Assembly: GCA_947470805.1 (NCBI GenBank)
Contig: CANIVU010000004.1
Location: 94,891 to 158,890, forward strand
DNA length: 64,000 nucleotides
Direction: 5' to 3'
DNA from: Acidobacteriota bacterium
GTDB lineage: Bacteria; Acidobacteriota; Terriglobia; Bryobacterales; Bryobacteraceae
Below the pieces are notes generated by a model. The model saw only the letters and a list, made by a program, of their open reading frames with translations, did no database searches and was not told the origin of the DNA. A program made the translations under genes and the position numbers. Shown here in pieces: positions 24,677-32,776 of this stretch (the stretch's first letter is position 1; every line of letters starts with the position of its first letter).

Positions 24677-25555
24677 ATGACCGTTCGACTGTTGCTGGGG
24701 CTGGCCGCCTGCGCGTTGCTGCAGGCTGGGGAAGCGGACTTGCGCCGCGCGTTTCTGGGCAAGCAGATCTTGCTTAAGATCGATATGCCGGGATCGCACA
24801 ACGGCGTGGACCTGAATCTGGATCGCGACGACCCGATGGATTGGAAGCAGTATTCGCAACGGATCAAGAACTTCGGCGTATCGATTCCGCGCGACCGGAC
24901 GGCGACGGTGACGGCGATTGTGGTGAAGAAAGACCTGATCGAATTTCAGTTGGACGGCGGCGGGTTTGGCACGTTTGGCGACGATACGAACACGTCGGTT
25001 TCAACGTACGTGCCGAAGTCGCGGTTCGAGAACGACCTGGAGCGGGACTTGAAGCGGGAGACCGATCCGCAGCGGCGGCGGCGGATTCAGGCCGATCTGG
25101 ACCGGGAGCGGTCGCGGCGGTATCGGGAAGAGCGGATTGCGCGGCAGCAGGCCGAGGCGGCGAGCGCGGTGAAGCGGCAAGAGGTGATGGACAAGCGGAT
25201 GCGCGGCGGTTCGCGGTTCAACCTGCGCCGGGTGGTGAGCGTGATGGACGTGATGCCGGAGCAGCTGGCCGACTGGTTGCGGGAGTACGCGGATTTGGGG
25301 CTGCGGATGAGCAATACTTCGCCACGGCAGGCGCCGCAGCCGCAGAGCGCGCCGCGCAACGACGGGCCGGCGCTGCGGCGCGGGATGTCGATTGACGAGG
25401 TGAAGGACAAGTTGGGGAGCGGGCGGTTGCTGTCGGAGAACGTGGGCGCGGATGGCATCCTGACGCAGCAGTGGGAGTTTGTGACGCCGAGCCAGGTGTT
25501 CGCGGTGACTGCGGTGGAGGGGCTGGTGGTGAAGTACTCGATGACGGCGCGGTAG
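24677..25555 (+). CDS. Secreted hypothetical protein with charged coiled-coil (292 aa)
   Basis: The signal peptide (MTVRLLLGLAACALLQAG) is followed by a beta-rich N-terminal domain (DLRRAFLGKQILLKIDMPG) and a very charged helical segment from about 117 to 175, rich in Arg, Glu and Gln. A C-terminal domain (RGMSIDEVKDKLG) resembles the start of SmpA/BamE-like lipoprotein domains. The start directly follows a 12-bp palindrome GACTATATAGTC. It is 2 nt after the oxidase stop. Function unknown. Confidence 0.75.
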   Translation: MTVRLLLGLAACALLQAGEADLRRAFLGKQILLKIDMPGSHNGVDLNLDRDDPMDWKQYSQRIKNFGVSIPRDRTATVTAIVVKKDLIEFQLDGGGFGTFGDDTNTSVSTYVPKSRFENDLERDLKRETDPQRRRRIQADLDRERSRRYREERIARQQAEAASAVKRQEVMDKRMRGGSRFNLRRVVSVMDVMPEQLADWLREYADLGLRMSNTSPRQAPQPQSAPRNDGPALRRGMSIDEVKDKLGSGRLLSENVGADGILTQQWEFVTPSQVFAVTAVEGLVVKYSMTAR

Positions 25556-25556
25556 G

Positions 25557-25967
25557 TTAGTCGAGCTCCTTTTGGAGTTCGAGGGAGCCGATGCGGACGC
25601 GGGCGGAGGAAGTGTATTCGACGGCGCCGAGGTTGTAGGTTTCGCCGGCGTCGTAGCGGGCGCGGCCGGGATCGGCGGCGGCGCCGTTGGGATCGGTGAC
25701 GGAGGCTACGTCGAGGAAGAGTTCGCTTGCTTCGTTGAGGCGGGCGGCGCCTTTGTAGAGCCAGGCGAGTTGGCCACCGGTTGCGTACTCCTCGATGACG
25801 AAGCTGCCGGCGGCGGTGAAGGTGAGGCGGAGGCGGGTGTAGAGCGGGCGGCCGTTGCGGATGACGGTGATGCGGGAGCGCCAGCGGGCGGCGAGTTTAT
25901 CGAACGGGCCGGCGGGGCTGGCGAGGGTTGTGAGGAAGAGGGGCAGCGTCTGGCGTCGGGAGATCAC
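25557..25967 (-). CDS. Secreted hypothetical protein (136 aa)
   Basis: GTG at 25967 gives ISRRQTLPLFLTTLASPAG, a short Tat-like signal, then a beta-rich domain (LRLTFTAAGSFVIEEYAT, RIGSLELQKELD) that suggests a lipid- or ligand-binding barrel. No family is recognised. The 5' end of this gene was copied in the adjacent tandem duplication, so it originally followed the DinB-like gene directly. Confidence 0.68.
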   Translation of the reverse strand: MISRRQTLPLFLTTLASPAGPFDKLAARWRSRITVIRNGRPLYTRLRLTFTAAGSFVIEEYATGGQLAWLYKGAARLNEASELFLDVASVTDPNGAAADPGRARYDAGETYNLGAVEYTSSARVRIGSLELQKELD

Positions 25968-26143
25968 TGCTTCTGATTGTGCCCGAGATGGGCGCGTTCG
26001 TGGGCGTTGATGATCAGGCGGTAGGGGAATCGGATCTTGTTGCGGTCAGGATGGTGGCACTCGGCGCGGAGTTCGAGGGCGGCTTCGTGGGAGCGGCGGC
26101 AGTGGGATTGACAGGAAGAACGTCAGCGCCTGGCATTGGGAGA
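25964..26143 (-). pseudogene. Decayed tandem duplication: DinB-like 3' fragment plus 5' fragment of the next gene
   Basis: From about 26098 to 25964 the minus strand encodes RRSHEAALEL..., then INAHERAHLGHNQKQ and a stop, a copy of the DinB-like C-terminus with about 12 internal residues deleted. From about 26147 to 26107 it encodes ISQCQALTFFL, a diverged copy of the start ISRRQTLPLFL of the secreted gene. The unit therefore spans a gene junction. Neither fragment can make a whole protein. Confidence 0.75.
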
Positions 26144-26602
26144 TTACTGCTTCTGATTGTGCCCGAGATGAGCGCGTTCGTGGGCGTTGATGATTAAGAA
26201 GCCGGCGCCGAGGGTGAAGCGGAGCGGGGCGAAGGGGTAGCGGAAGCGGATTTTGTTGAGGTCGAGGTGGCGGCACTCTGCGAGGAGTTCGAGGGCGGCT
26301 TCGTGGGAGCGGCGGAATTCGCGGAGGGCGGTGGTTGGGTCAACGGACGTTCGGGGGTGGGGGTAGGATTCGGATTCGAGGCGCTTGAGAAAGAAGCGGG
26401 TGGGGAGGCCGGGGCGGATGGCGGTGGTGGATTGGGGATTGCTGAGATGGAGGGCGGGGCGGGCGGCGGCGCGCATGGCGGCGAGGCAGAGGAAGTTGGC
26501 TTTGGCGAGGTGGGAGAGCGTGGCGGCATCGGTTGCGGCGAGTTGCTCGGCCTGGCGGGAGGCGGTGTTGAGAGCTTCGACGATTTCGGCCGGGGTTGGC
26601 AT
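26144..26602 (-). CDS. DinB-like four-helix protein
   Basis: The 152-residue all-helical protein ends in INAHERAHLGHNQKQ, where a spaced His pair resembles the metal-binding HxxxH of DinB/YfiT-like proteins. It has no signal or membrane helix. The family includes thiol transferases and metal-dependent hydrolases of mostly unknown substrates. Its 3' end is duplicated downstream. Confidence 0.72.
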   Translation of the reverse strand: MPTPAEIVEALNTASRQAEQLAATDAATLSHLAKANFLCLAAMRAAARPALHLSNPQSTTAIRPGLPTRFFLKRLESESYPHPRTSVDPTTALREFRRSHEAALELLAECRHLDLNKIRFRYPFAPLRFTLGAGFLIINAHERAHLGHNQKQ

Positions 26603-26708
26603 TTACTCTTGCAGGCGCGAAGGGCGGGGGGATGTTGTCATTGCGGCGCGGGGTATTGGGGTGCTGTATTTTTGGACACACTTCGGGTGTGGTCCGGGCA
26701 TTTTGGGG

Positions 26709-27323
26709 TTACATTACGGGCTGGATTTCGCCAGCGGGCGGGCTGTTGACGATGGTTTGGGCCGGAGTCGGAGCCGGGATTTCGGCGGTTTCGGACTCCG
26801 TTGGCGGCGGGGTTTCGGGCTCGTCGTTTGTTTTCAATGACTCTTGGGAGGGTCCTTGATTGGCTGCGAATTTCTTTAGGCGCATGATGTCGCGTTCCAG
26901 TCTTGAGATCGTTGACTGGTGGCGGTTGATGCGGACTTCCAGGCGGTAGACGAGAGACCCGGGTTTGCAGGCTTCGAGTTCAGCTTGGAGAACTCCGCCG
27001 GTGTTCGAGTGGAGTTCGGCTAGTTCGGATCTTCTTACTAGCATTAGGCGCGCCAGTTCCCAGTGGGCGAATGTGAGTTCGTCGACACGGGTGGCGATGT
27101 ATTCGTCTTCGGGTTTCCAGTATTTGTAGAAGCTCTCGCGGAGGTTCAGGAAGCCTTCCTGGCTGACCGATTGTTTGAGCGTTTCTTCGTTGGCGTAGAG
27201 ACCGTGGGTGAATGTCGCGGTTCTTGCTTTGAGCAGGCCTTCGGGCGTTTTCGGGCCCTGGCTTTTGGCGCCGTTGATCCGGGCGGATTCGGCGCGTCGG
27301 TTGGAGTGGTTTTGCAATCCCAT
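26709..27323 (-). CDS. Hypothetical protein of the 'ARINGAKSQGPKTPEG' family
   Basis: The N-terminus (ARINGAKSQGPKTPEGLLKA followed by THGLYA) is a strongly conserved signature in many uncharacterised proteins of acidobacteria and planctomycetes. A helical middle with several Arg/Glu heptads (RLEVRINRHQSTISRLERD) and a Pro/Glu-rich tail follow. Function unknown. The ATG is embedded in the palindrome CCCATAG-N7-CTATGGG, and TAGCCT lies 6 nt before it. Confidence 0.75.
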   Translation of the reverse strand: MGLQNHSNRRAESARINGAKSQGPKTPEGLLKARTATFTHGLYANEETLKQSVSQEGFLNLRESFYKYWKPEDEYIATRVDELTFAHWELARLMLVRRSELAELHSNTGGVLQAELEACKPGSLVYRLEVRINRHQSTISRLERDIMRLKKFAANQGPSQESLKTNDEPETPPPTESETAEIPAPTPAQTIVNSPPAGEIQPVM

Positions 27324-27329
27324 AGTTTT

Positions 27330-27335
27330 AGGCTA
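27330..27335 (-). promoter_or_regulatory. -10-like TAGCCT, 6 nt before the 27323 ATG
   Basis: TAGCCT-AAAACT-ATG on the minus strand, with no Shine-Dalgarno sequence. The palindrome CCCATAG/CTATGGG (27319-27339) spans both the start codon and this hexamer. Confidence 0.4.
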
Positions 27336-27523
27336 TGGGGTGTTTGACTAGTAACCGGCGGCTTGGGATTTTCTGATTTGGCTGCAGGTTGTTGATTTCG
27401 TTTGGGTTAGCGGTTGGAAAATAAAGTCATTTGCCTTGTGATTGACTTTTCCACAGGGGCGATTTTTCCGTAGTACGCTTTACGGAAAAAAATGAGGTGA
27501 CTGACACCATAATATTGCGTTTG

Positions 27524-27847
27524 TTAGCGTTCTTCGAGGGCGGATTGGGTGATTTGGGCTTGGGCGTTGACGGTGAGGGTGATGATCAGGAGAGTCTGGG
27601 CTTTGGGGATCTTCGGCGGGTCTTTCCAGATATACAGAGACCGGCCGGCGGAGCCGTTGACGATTTCATTGGGCGGGCCGAAGCGCGCCTCGGCCTTTTG
27701 GACGGATTGGCCATCCCAGGCGTTCAGGAGGGCTTGGACGCGGCGGTTGCGGTACTGACGGCGCCAGTCGACCGTGGCTTCGCGGGCGAAGAGCCAGAAG
27801 CCGAGCACGGTCAGCGATACGAAAAAGAATATGACTTCAAATACCAA
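27524..27847 (-). CDS. Small membrane-anchored hypothetical protein
   Basis: The start appears to be TTG at 27847. An N-terminal helix (VIFFFVSLTVLGFWLF) is followed by an approximately 85-residue soluble domain with RRVQALLNAWDGQSVQKAEARFGPP and YIWKDPPK, a pattern seen in small lipoprotein-like proteins that act as assembly or sensor modules. Function unknown. The start codon lies within the right arm of a long hairpin. Confidence 0.62.
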   Translation of the reverse strand: MVFEVIFFFVSLTVLGFWLFAREATVDWRRQYRNRRVQALLNAWDGQSVQKAEARFGPPNEIVNGSAGRSLYIWKDPPKIPKAQTLLIITLTVNAQAQITQSALEER

Positions 27848-27895
27848 AGGCGAACTCTATTCTACCGATGACGGTAGGACGGAGTTCGCCTTTGG
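27844..27895. terminator. Long nested hairpin between hppA and the small membrane gene
   Basis: Outer arms CCAAAGGCGAACTC and GAGTTCGCCTTTGG (14 bp, perfect) enclose an inner stem CTACCG-ATGA-CGGTAG. ATTTTTTT follows on the plus strand. It lies just after the hppA stop (minus strand) and overlaps the start of the next minus-strand gene, so it may attenuate read-through from hppA. Confidence 0.6.
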
Positions 27896-27910
27896 ATTTT
27901 TTTGACTGTG

Positions 27911-30331
27911 CTACTCTTTGCCGATCCGCATGCCGTAGAAGCTGCGGTGGACGAAGAACAACGCCACGGCCAGACAACCGCCGGCCAGGATGTTGGTGAA
28001 CATGGCACCCTGGGTTTCCGTCAACGACACCGCCAATTCGACGGCCAGGAGGCCGAAGAGGGTGGTGAATTTGATGATCGGGTTGAGGGCCACGGAACTG
28101 GTGTCCTTGAACGGATCGCCAACGGTGTCGCCGACGACGGTGGCGTCGTGCAGCGGAGTGCCTTTGGCTTTCAGTTCCACTTCCACAATCTTCTTGGCGT
28201 TATCCCAGGCTCCGCCGGCGTTCGCCATAAAGATGGCTTGATAGAGGCCGAACAGGGCAATGGAGATTAAGTAGCCGATGAAGAAGTAGGGTTCCAGGAA
28301 GGCGAAGGCGAGAGTGGCGAAGAACACGGTGAGGAAGATATTGAACATACCTTTCTGCGCGTATTCGGTACAGATCTGCACCACTTTCTTCGAGTCTTCG
28401 ACGCTGGCTTTATCGATGCCTTCGAGTTTGATGTTGGCCTTGATGAACTCGACGGCGCGGTAGGCGCCGGTGGTGACTGCCTGCATGGACGCGCCGGTGA
28501 ACCAGTAGATGACCGCGCCGCCGGCGATTAGGCCGAGCAGGAACGGGGGGTGGAGAATCGACAGGTTGTTGATGAGTTCGGGTTTCAAGCCGTGGGTTAG
28601 GTTGACGATGATGGAGAAGATCATCGTTGTGGCGCCGACGACGGCGGTACCGATTAGCACGGGTTTGGCCGTTGCCTTAAATGTATTGCCGGCGCCGTCG
28701 TTCTCTTCCAGGTTGTGTTTGGCGATTTCGAATTTGGGATCGAAGCCGAAGTCCTTCTTGATCTCCTTTTCGATGCCGGGGATGGCTTCGATGGTGGAGA
28801 GCTCGTAGACGGACTGAGCGTTGTCGGTGACGGGGCCGTAGGAATCGACGGCGATGGTGACCGGGCCCATGCCGAGGAAGCCGAAGGCAACGAGGCCGAA
28901 GGCGAAGACGGCGGGGGCTAGCATCAATGCCGCCATGCCCATGTTGGAGACCAGGTAGGCCGCGCCCATGAGGAGCAGCATAGCCATGCCGAGCCAGAAG
29001 GCGGAGAAGTTACCGGCAACCAAACCCGAGAGAATGTTGAGCGACGCGCCGCCTTCGCGGGAGCTGATCACCACTTCCTTGACGTGGCCGGATTCGGTGG
29101 AGGTGAATATTTTCACCAGTTCTGGAATAATCGCGCCGGCGAGGGTGCCGCAGGTGATGATTGTCGAGAGCTTCCACCAGAGTGAGGCATCGCCGCCGAT
29201 GTTCGGAATGAGCGCGTAGGAGACGACGTAGGTCAGCACGACGCTGACGATGGAGGTGAGCCAGACGAGGATGGTGAGCGGGGCCTCGTAGTTCATCTTG
29301 TCGGCGTTCTCATACTTGGCTTTGGCGATGGCTTCGTTGAGGAAGTAGCTGCCGGCGGAGGCGACGACCATCATGATGCGCATGGAGAAGATCCAGACGA
29401 GGAGTTGGATCTGCACGAGCGGGTCCTTGACGGCGAGGAGGATGAAGCTGATGAGAGCGACACCGGTGACGCCGTAGGTTTCGAAGCCGTCGGCGGAGGG
29501 GCCGACGGAGTCGCCGGCGTTGTCACCGGTACAGTCGGCAATGACGCCGGGGTTGCGGGCGTCGTCCTCTTTGATTTTGAAGACGATCTTCATCAGGTCG
29601 GCGCCGATGTCGGCGATTTTGGTGAAGATGCCGCCGGCGACGCGGAGGGCGGCGGCGCCAAGGGATTCGCCGATGGCGAAGCCGATGAAGCAGGGGCCGG
29701 CGTAGTCGCGGGGGACGAAGAGGAGGATGAAGAGCATCAGCAGCAGTTCGACGGAGATGAGTAACATGCCGATGCTCATGCCGGCCTGCAACGGGATGGC
29801 GTAGCAGGGGAACGGCTTGCCGCGGAGGGCGGCGAAAGCGCAGCGGGAGTTGGCGAACGTGTTGACGCGGATGCCGAACCAGGCGACCGAGTAACTACCG
29901 GCGATACCGACGAGACTGAACAGAAGAATGATGGCGACTTTTATGAACTCGAAGTGCTGTAGCACGCCGAAGTAAAAGATCATGATGACGCCGATGAAGA
30001 GTTCCAGGATGAGCAGAAACTTGCCCTGAGTTAGCAAGTATGTTTTGCAGGTTTCGTAGATCAGCTCACTGACTTCGAGCATGGATTTGTGAACCGGCAG
30101 GTTCCGGAGGTGGTTGTACATCAGCAGGCCAAAGAGGAGCCCGAGGAAACCAACGACGAGTCCACTCATGAGCAGCGTGCGGCCGGAGACGCCGTCGAGG
30201 AAAGTGGCCTGGTTGAAATCGGGCAGAACGAGATTAGCCTCGCCGCCGCTGTGCCGAACGGGCGCAGCGTCCTGGGCGTAGGCACAGACGCCTATGAGGG
30301 CCAGGAGCGAGACGAAAAGAAGGACACGCAT
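27911..30331 (-). CDS. hppA: Membrane-bound ion-pumping pyrophosphatase
   Basis: About 16 hydrophobic segments and the substrate motifs DDARNPGVIADCTGDNAGDSVG and DSYGPVTDNAQS identify an integral membrane pyrophosphatase that pumps H+ and/or Na+ with PPi hydrolysis. The ATG at 30331 (MRVLLFVSLLALIGVCAYAQ) is preferred; the track adds 46 residues without homology. The IADCTGDNAGD pattern is the Bacteroidetes-like variant rather than the common IADNVGDNVGD. Some members of that clade pump both Na+ and H+. Ion specificity here is inference. Confidence 0.95.
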   Translation of the reverse strand: MRVLLFVSLLALIGVCAYAQDAAPVRHSGGEANLVLPDFNQATFLDGVSGRTLLMSGLVVGFLGLLFGLLMYNHLRNLPVHKSMLEVSELIYETCKTYLLTQGKFLLILELFIGVIMIFYFGVLQHFEFIKVAIILLFSLVGIAGSYSVAWFGIRVNTFANSRCAFAALRGKPFPCYAIPLQAGMSIGMLLISVELLLMLFILLFVPRDYAGPCFIGFAIGESLGAAALRVAGGIFTKIADIGADLMKIVFKIKEDDARNPGVIADCTGDNAGDSVGPSADGFETYGVTGVALISFILLAVKDPLVQIQLLVWIFSMRIMMVVASAGSYFLNEAIAKAKYENADKMNYEAPLTILVWLTSIVSVVLTYVVSYALIPNIGGDASLWWKLSTIITCGTLAGAIIPELVKIFTSTESGHVKEVVISSREGGASLNILSGLVAGNFSAFWLGMAMLLLMGAAYLVSNMGMAALMLAPAVFAFGLVAFGFLGMGPVTIAVDSYGPVTDNAQSVYELSTIEAIPGIEKEIKKDFGFDPKFEIAKHNLEENDGAGNTFKATAKPVLIGTAVVGATTMIFSIIVNLTHGLKPELINNLSILHPPFLLGLIAGGAVIYWFTGASMQAVTTGAYRAVEFIKANIKLEGIDKASVEDSKKVVQICTEYAQKGMFNIFLTVFFATLAFAFLEPYFFIGYLISIALFGLYQAIFMANAGGAWDNAKKIVEVELKAKGTPLHDATVVGDTVGDPFKDTSSVALNPIIKFTTLFGLLAVELAVSLTETQGAMFTNILAGGCLAVALFFVHRSFYGMRIGKE

Positions 30332-30609
30332 AATGCGAGTCCGGGAGCCGCGGGCGGAAGGTTCTCCGGCGGGCGGGATGGGCGAATTAAATCGCAACTG
30401 GGAATGCGAGAGCATTCTAACGAATCCTCCAAAGCTTCGAGAACGACCCTGGTTTGGGCCGAAACACACTCTATCAGCAGAAGGTTAACGGAAGCAAATT
30501 TTGTATTTCTAATCAAGGCGCGAATAGAACGACCCGCCTAGGGCTATATAGCCCATTTGGCATAGGGGTAAATTCCATTCAAGATCGGTACCAGTTGCGA
30601 CGATAAAGG
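30332..30609. other. Intergenic region between divergent hppA and a small membrane gene
   Basis: About 280 bp without a convincing gene. The hppA ATG is inside CGCAT-A-ATGCG. The AT-rich stretch 30485-30520 is the most likely promoter zone, but I see no clear -35/-10 pair. The track's upstream extension of hppA covers part of it and looks non-coding. Confidence 0.5.
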
Positions 30610-31002
30610 ATGGGAGTGAAGGAGTTCGAGATGGATTTGATGCCAATACTGTTGATTTCGGCGAATGTGTTGACGCTGGCGTGGGCACTGAAGTTACTGG
30701 GGCGGCAGCCGAATCGACGGTTGCGACATTTGGTGTTGACGGTGAGTATTGTGTCGATGACGCAGACGGCGGCGTTCCTTTGCCACTTGCAGGGGCAGAG
30801 CCTGATGCAGGCGGCGGCGGTGGTGCAGCAGTGTGTGACATCGATGGGAACGTTGGCGGCGGTGTATTTGTTGTGGGTGGAAATTCGGGACCGGCGGCGG
30901 ACGGATGAGATGCTGCGGTTGGCCGAGCATGAGAGCCAGGTTCGGCACGGGCGTGTGATGCGGGAAGCGCGGATGGCGGCGCGGGCTTCGGATTCGAATT
31001 GA
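30610..31002 (+). CDS. Small two-helix membrane protein, hypothetical
   Basis: Hydrophobic segments at about residues 9-30 (LMPILLISANVLTLAWALKLL) and 40-95 suggest three or four transmembrane helices, followed by an Arg-rich helical tail (IRDRRRTDEMLRLAEHESQV). No family recognised. GTG or ATG starts within the first eight residues are both possible. It stands alone between hppA and rlmI. Confidence 0.55.
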   Translation: MGVKEFEMDLMPILLISANVLTLAWALKLLGRQPNRRLRHLVLTVSIVSMTQTAAFLCHLQGQSLMQAAAVVQQCVTSMGTLAAVYLLWVEIRDRRRTDEMLRLAEHESQVRHGRVMREARMAARASDSN

Positions 31003-31018
31003 GTAGGAAAAGGCTGGG

Positions 31019-32188
31019 TTAGAGGACTTCGAGGATCAGGCACTTGAGGTAGAGCGTTTCGGGGATGGCCGGGAGAATGGGATGGTCGGCGGCCTGGACG
31101 CGGCGTTCCAGGAGGCGGAGGGTGCGGCGGCAGTCGCGGGCGGCGGCGGTGACGGCGTCGAGCAACATCTCCTCACTCATGTGATGGGAGCAGGAACAGG
31201 TGACGAGGACGCCGCCGGGTTCCAAGAGTTGCAGGGCGCGGAGGTTGATCTCTTTGTAGCCGCGGCCGGCGCCTTCGAGAGTTCCTTTCGTTTTGGCGAA
31301 GGCGGGTGGGTCGAGGACGATGGTCTGGAAGCGCCGGTTGGCGGAGCGGTAGGCGGAGAGGAGATCGAAGACGTCGGCCTCCTTGAAATTGATGTTGGTG
31401 ATTTCGTTGCGGAGGGCGTTGCGGGCGGCGGCGGAGAGGGCGGCGGCGCCGGAATCGACCGCTTCGACCGACTGGCAGGAGCGGGCCATGTGGATGGCGA
31501 AGCCGCCGGTGGAGGTGAAGCAATCGAGGGCTTCGCCGTGGGCCCAGCGGGCGGCGGCGACGTAGTTCTCGCGCTGGTCGAGATAGACACCGGTTTTTTG
31601 GCCGCGGGCGAGATCGGCGTGGAAGATGAAGTTGTTCATGTGCACGTCGACTTGGGGGGCGGGCGTTCCGGCGAGGGGGCCGGAGCGGAAGGAGAGCTGT
31701 TCCTTGGTGCGGACGGGGGCGTCGTTACGCTCCCAGATGCCGCGGGGGGAGAGGAGTTCTTCGAGGAGTTGGACGATGAGGGGTTGGGCGCGGTCCATGC
31801 CCTGGGTGAGGGTTTGGAGGACGAGGGTGTCGTCGTAGAGATCAACGATGAGCCCTGGGAGGCGATCGGCTTCGGAGAAGACGAGGCGGCAGGCGGTGGA
31901 GTTCTGGACGGCTTTGCGGCGGTGGGCGATGGCGGCTTGGAGGCGGGTGCGGAAGAAGGCTTCGTCGAGGGGTTCGACCTGGGTGGAGAAGAGGCGGAGC
32001 GCGATTTGGGAAGAGGCGGAGAAGTGGGCGGTGCCGAGGGGGAGCCCGCGGGGGTCGAGGACGGTGACGGTGTCGCCGGGGCGGGCGTTGTCGGGACGGT
32101 CGACGTCGGAGGCGTAGACCCAGACGTGGCCGGCGGCGAGACGATCGGCGGCGCGTTTTTGAATGCGGAGGGAAGGGCGGTTTTGCAC
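31019..32188 (-). CDS. rlmI: RlmI-like 23S rRNA (cytosine-C5) methyltransferase
   Basis: The protein (389 aa) has an N-terminal PUA domain (RIQKRAADRLAAGHVWVYASD), a central EEHEH-type domain and a C-terminal Rossmann methyltransferase with FTSTGGFAIHMA (SAM motif), AVDSGAAAL and the catalytic region VLDPPAFAK. A TCSCSHH motif carries the Cys of m5C methyltransferases. E. coli RlmI modifies C1962 of 23S rRNA. The precise target here is inferred. Confidence 0.9.
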   Translation of the reverse strand: MQNRPSLRIQKRAADRLAAGHVWVYASDVDRPDNARPGDTVTVLDPRGLPLGTAHFSASSQIALRLFSTQVEPLDEAFFRTRLQAAIAHRRKAVQNSTACRLVFSEADRLPGLIVDLYDDTLVLQTLTQGMDRAQPLIVQLLEELLSPRGIWERNDAPVRTKEQLSFRSGPLAGTPAPQVDVHMNNFIFHADLARGQKTGVYLDQRENYVAAARWAHGEALDCFTSTGGFAIHMARSCQSVEAVDSGAAALSAAARNALRNEITNINFKEADVFDLLSAYRSANRRFQTIVLDPPAFAKTKGTLEGAGRGYKEINLRALQLLEPGGVLVTCSCSHHMSEEMLLDAVTAAARDCRRTLRLLERRVQAADHPILPAIPETLYLKCLILEVL

Positions 32189-32203
32189 TTCCTACCAGTT
32201 TAG

Positions 32204-32229
32204 CCGGGGCGGCGTGAGGGCCGCCCCGG
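32204..32229. terminator. GC-rich hairpin after hsp20
   Basis: CCGGGGCGGC-GTGAGG-GCCGCCCCGG, a 10-bp perfect stem, 18 nt after the hsp20 stop on the minus strand and upstream of rlmI. There is no long T-run, so it may serve as a transcript-stabilising or weak terminator structure. Confidence 0.5.
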
Positions 32230-32246
32230 TTTGGGTGAGCGCCGGG

Positions 32247-32672
32247 TTAGCTGACGACGTTCACTTTGATGGCGCGCGGCTTGGCGATTTCCTTTTTGGG
32301 AAGGGTGATCGTCAGGACGCCGTCCTTGAAGGCGGCGGCAACTTTTTCGGCATCGACGGTTTCCGGGATGGCGAAGTTGCGGGCGAAGGCGCCGTAGCCA
32401 CGTTCGAGGCGGTGGTAGCCGGCCTTTTCCTCTTTGTGTTCGAACTTGCGTTCGCCTTTGAGGGAGAGGATGCCATTTTCGATGTTGATGGCGATGGCTT
32501 CGAGTTTGACTTCGGGGAGGTCGGCTTTGACGACGAGCTCGTTGTCGGTTTCGAAGATATCGACGGCGGGCGTCCAGGGACGGCCGGAGGGTTCGTGAAT
32601 GAGGTCATTCAGGGCGTCCTCGAAGAAGCGGAAGGGAGCCGGAAGGGCGGGATTGAATTTGGTGATAAGCAT
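32247..32672 (-). CDS. Small heat-shock protein Hsp20
   Basis: ATG 32672 (MLITKFNP) is preceded by GGAGA; the track's longer start lies in the promoter. The alpha-crystallin domain runs from about residue 35 (PAVDIFETDNELVVKADLP) to 135 and includes LERGYGAFARNFAIPETVD. The GVLTITLPKK motif with the I-x-I-like contact is near the end. It is an ATP-independent holdase. A near-consensus sigma-70 promoter precedes it. Confidence 0.94.
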   Translation of the reverse strand: MLITKFNPALPAPFRFFEDALNDLIHEPSGRPWTPAVDIFETDNELVVKADLPEVKLEAIAINIENGILSLKGERKFEHKEEKAGYHRLERGYGAFARNFAIPETVDAEKVAAAFKDGVLTITLPKKEIAKPRAIKVNVVS

Positions 32673-32705
32673 GATAGGTGTCTCCGTAAATGTAACTACA
32701 CCTAC

Positions 32706-32734
32706 AGCATAAAACATGCGCCCGATCATGTCAA
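32706..32734 (-). promoter_or_regulatory. Consensus-like sigma-70 promoter of hsp20
   Basis: On the minus strand TTGACA-N17-TATGCT, perfect at -35 and 4/6 at -10, with transcription predicted about 25-30 nt before the ATG. The palindrome TGAGTG-CAATA-CACTCA at 32755-32771 lies just upstream of the -35 and may be an operator. It is not the CIRCE arrangement. Confidence 0.8.
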
Positions 32735-32754
32735 CAATTTTATTTTAGATTTTA

Positions 32755-32771
32755 TGAGTGCAATACACTCA
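32755..32771. promoter_or_regulatory. Inverted repeat TGAGTG-N5-CACTCA upstream of hsp20 promoter
   Basis: Six-base arms with a 5-nt spacer, about 20 bp upstream of the -35 of hsp20 and just after the msrQ stop. The arms read GAGTG...CACTC, the reverse order of CIRCE (CACTC...GAGTG), so HrcA control is not implied. Confidence 0.4.
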
Positions 32772-32776
32772 CATCT

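Noticed and set aside
26674-26695. Hairpin GGACACAC-TTCGG-GTGTGGTCC as terminator of the 26709 gene
   Set aside because: Stem is imperfect and followed by A's rather than T's on the minus strand, so intrinsic termination is not supported.
26267-26859. Plus-strand Gly-rich ORFs over the DinB-like gene
   Set aside because: Low-complexity antisense translations. The minus-strand DinB protein is better supported.
27491-27510. Fourth full copy of the palindromic repeat
   Set aside because: Only GGTGACTGACACC resembles the core, with mismatches and no AATTCC arms. Kept only as a possible degenerate relative.
32755-32771. CIRCE element for hsp20
   Set aside because: The arms are GAGTG-N5-CACTC, opposite in order and spacing to CIRCE (CACTC-N9-GAGTG).
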